Positions 5,860 through 5,862 of a DNA stretch of 5,862 nucleotides are shown here, piece after piece. The stretch comes from Anaerolineae bacterium (GTDB lineage: Bacteria; Chloroflexota; Anaerolineae; 4572-78; NAK82), in assembly GCA_030598425.1 (NCBI GenBank), contig JAUVPY010000198.1, positions 1 through 5,862 on the forward strand, in the 5' to 3' direction. The position numbers and the translations under genes are program-made. The notes under the pieces are model-generated. The model made no database searches, was not told the origin of the DNA, and saw only the letters and a list, made by a program, of their open reading frames with translations. Each line of letters begins with the position of its first letter. Position 1 is the first letter of the stretch.

Positions 5860-5862
5860 CTA

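Noticed and set aside
1..5862. CRISPR array, tRNA, phage or defence genes
   Set aside because: No regularly spaced short repeats, cloverleaf or related coding sequence was seen; repeats present are protein-domain duplications and IS ends.

Overview
The window holds two units, both read from the minus strand. Positions 1-4540 are the first 1513 codons of one very large cytosolic hybrid sensor histidine kinase. Its reading frame is unbroken from ATG at 4540 to the left edge, where it is cut at the start of a receiver domain. Positions 4736-5859 are an insertion sequence with a DDE-type transposase and 20-of-21 matching terminal inverted repeats. About 195 bp between them carry the kinase promoter region.

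Organism: no rRNA or marker gene is present, so this is inference. A long soluble kinase built from many GAF domains, an N-terminal coiled coil starting with a charged Met-Gln-Asp-Lys-type leader, GC-rich codon use and a solitary IS fit a Chloroflexota-like environmental bacterium (Anaerolineae or relatives). Confidence in that is low to moderate.

Layout on the minus strand, in reading order: IS right end with a weak promoter and a ribosome-site hairpin (about 5859-5768); transposase (about 5766 to 4759); IS left end (4756-4736); predicted 4-bp target site CTAT (4735-4732); a sigma70-like promoter TTGATT-17 bp-TATACT (4699-4671) overlapping an FNR/CRP-like palindrome; a leader with a terminator-like hairpin (4658-4630); Shine-Dalgarno AAGGTG; then the kinase. 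The kinase has a short coiled coil, seven GAF domains, HisKA (His1250), HATPase_c, a Pro/Glu/Lys linker and the first strand of a receiver.

How the parts work together: the GAF array would sense small ligands or partners, and coiled-coil linkers would pass the signal to the His1250 kinase core and then to the attached receiver. The IS sits 36 bp upstream of the kinase -35 box in the same direction, with no clear terminator between the transposase and that promoter, so it may influence kinase expression. The most notable points are the transposase start region, where the expected start codon reads AAG at ideal distance from a strong Shine-Dalgarno; a hairpin that would hide that Shine-Dalgarno only in read-through transcripts; the seven-GAF array with internal duplications; and a perfect C/G palindrome translated in frame in the kinase-receiver linker. 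I see no convincing sign of an entirely new system.
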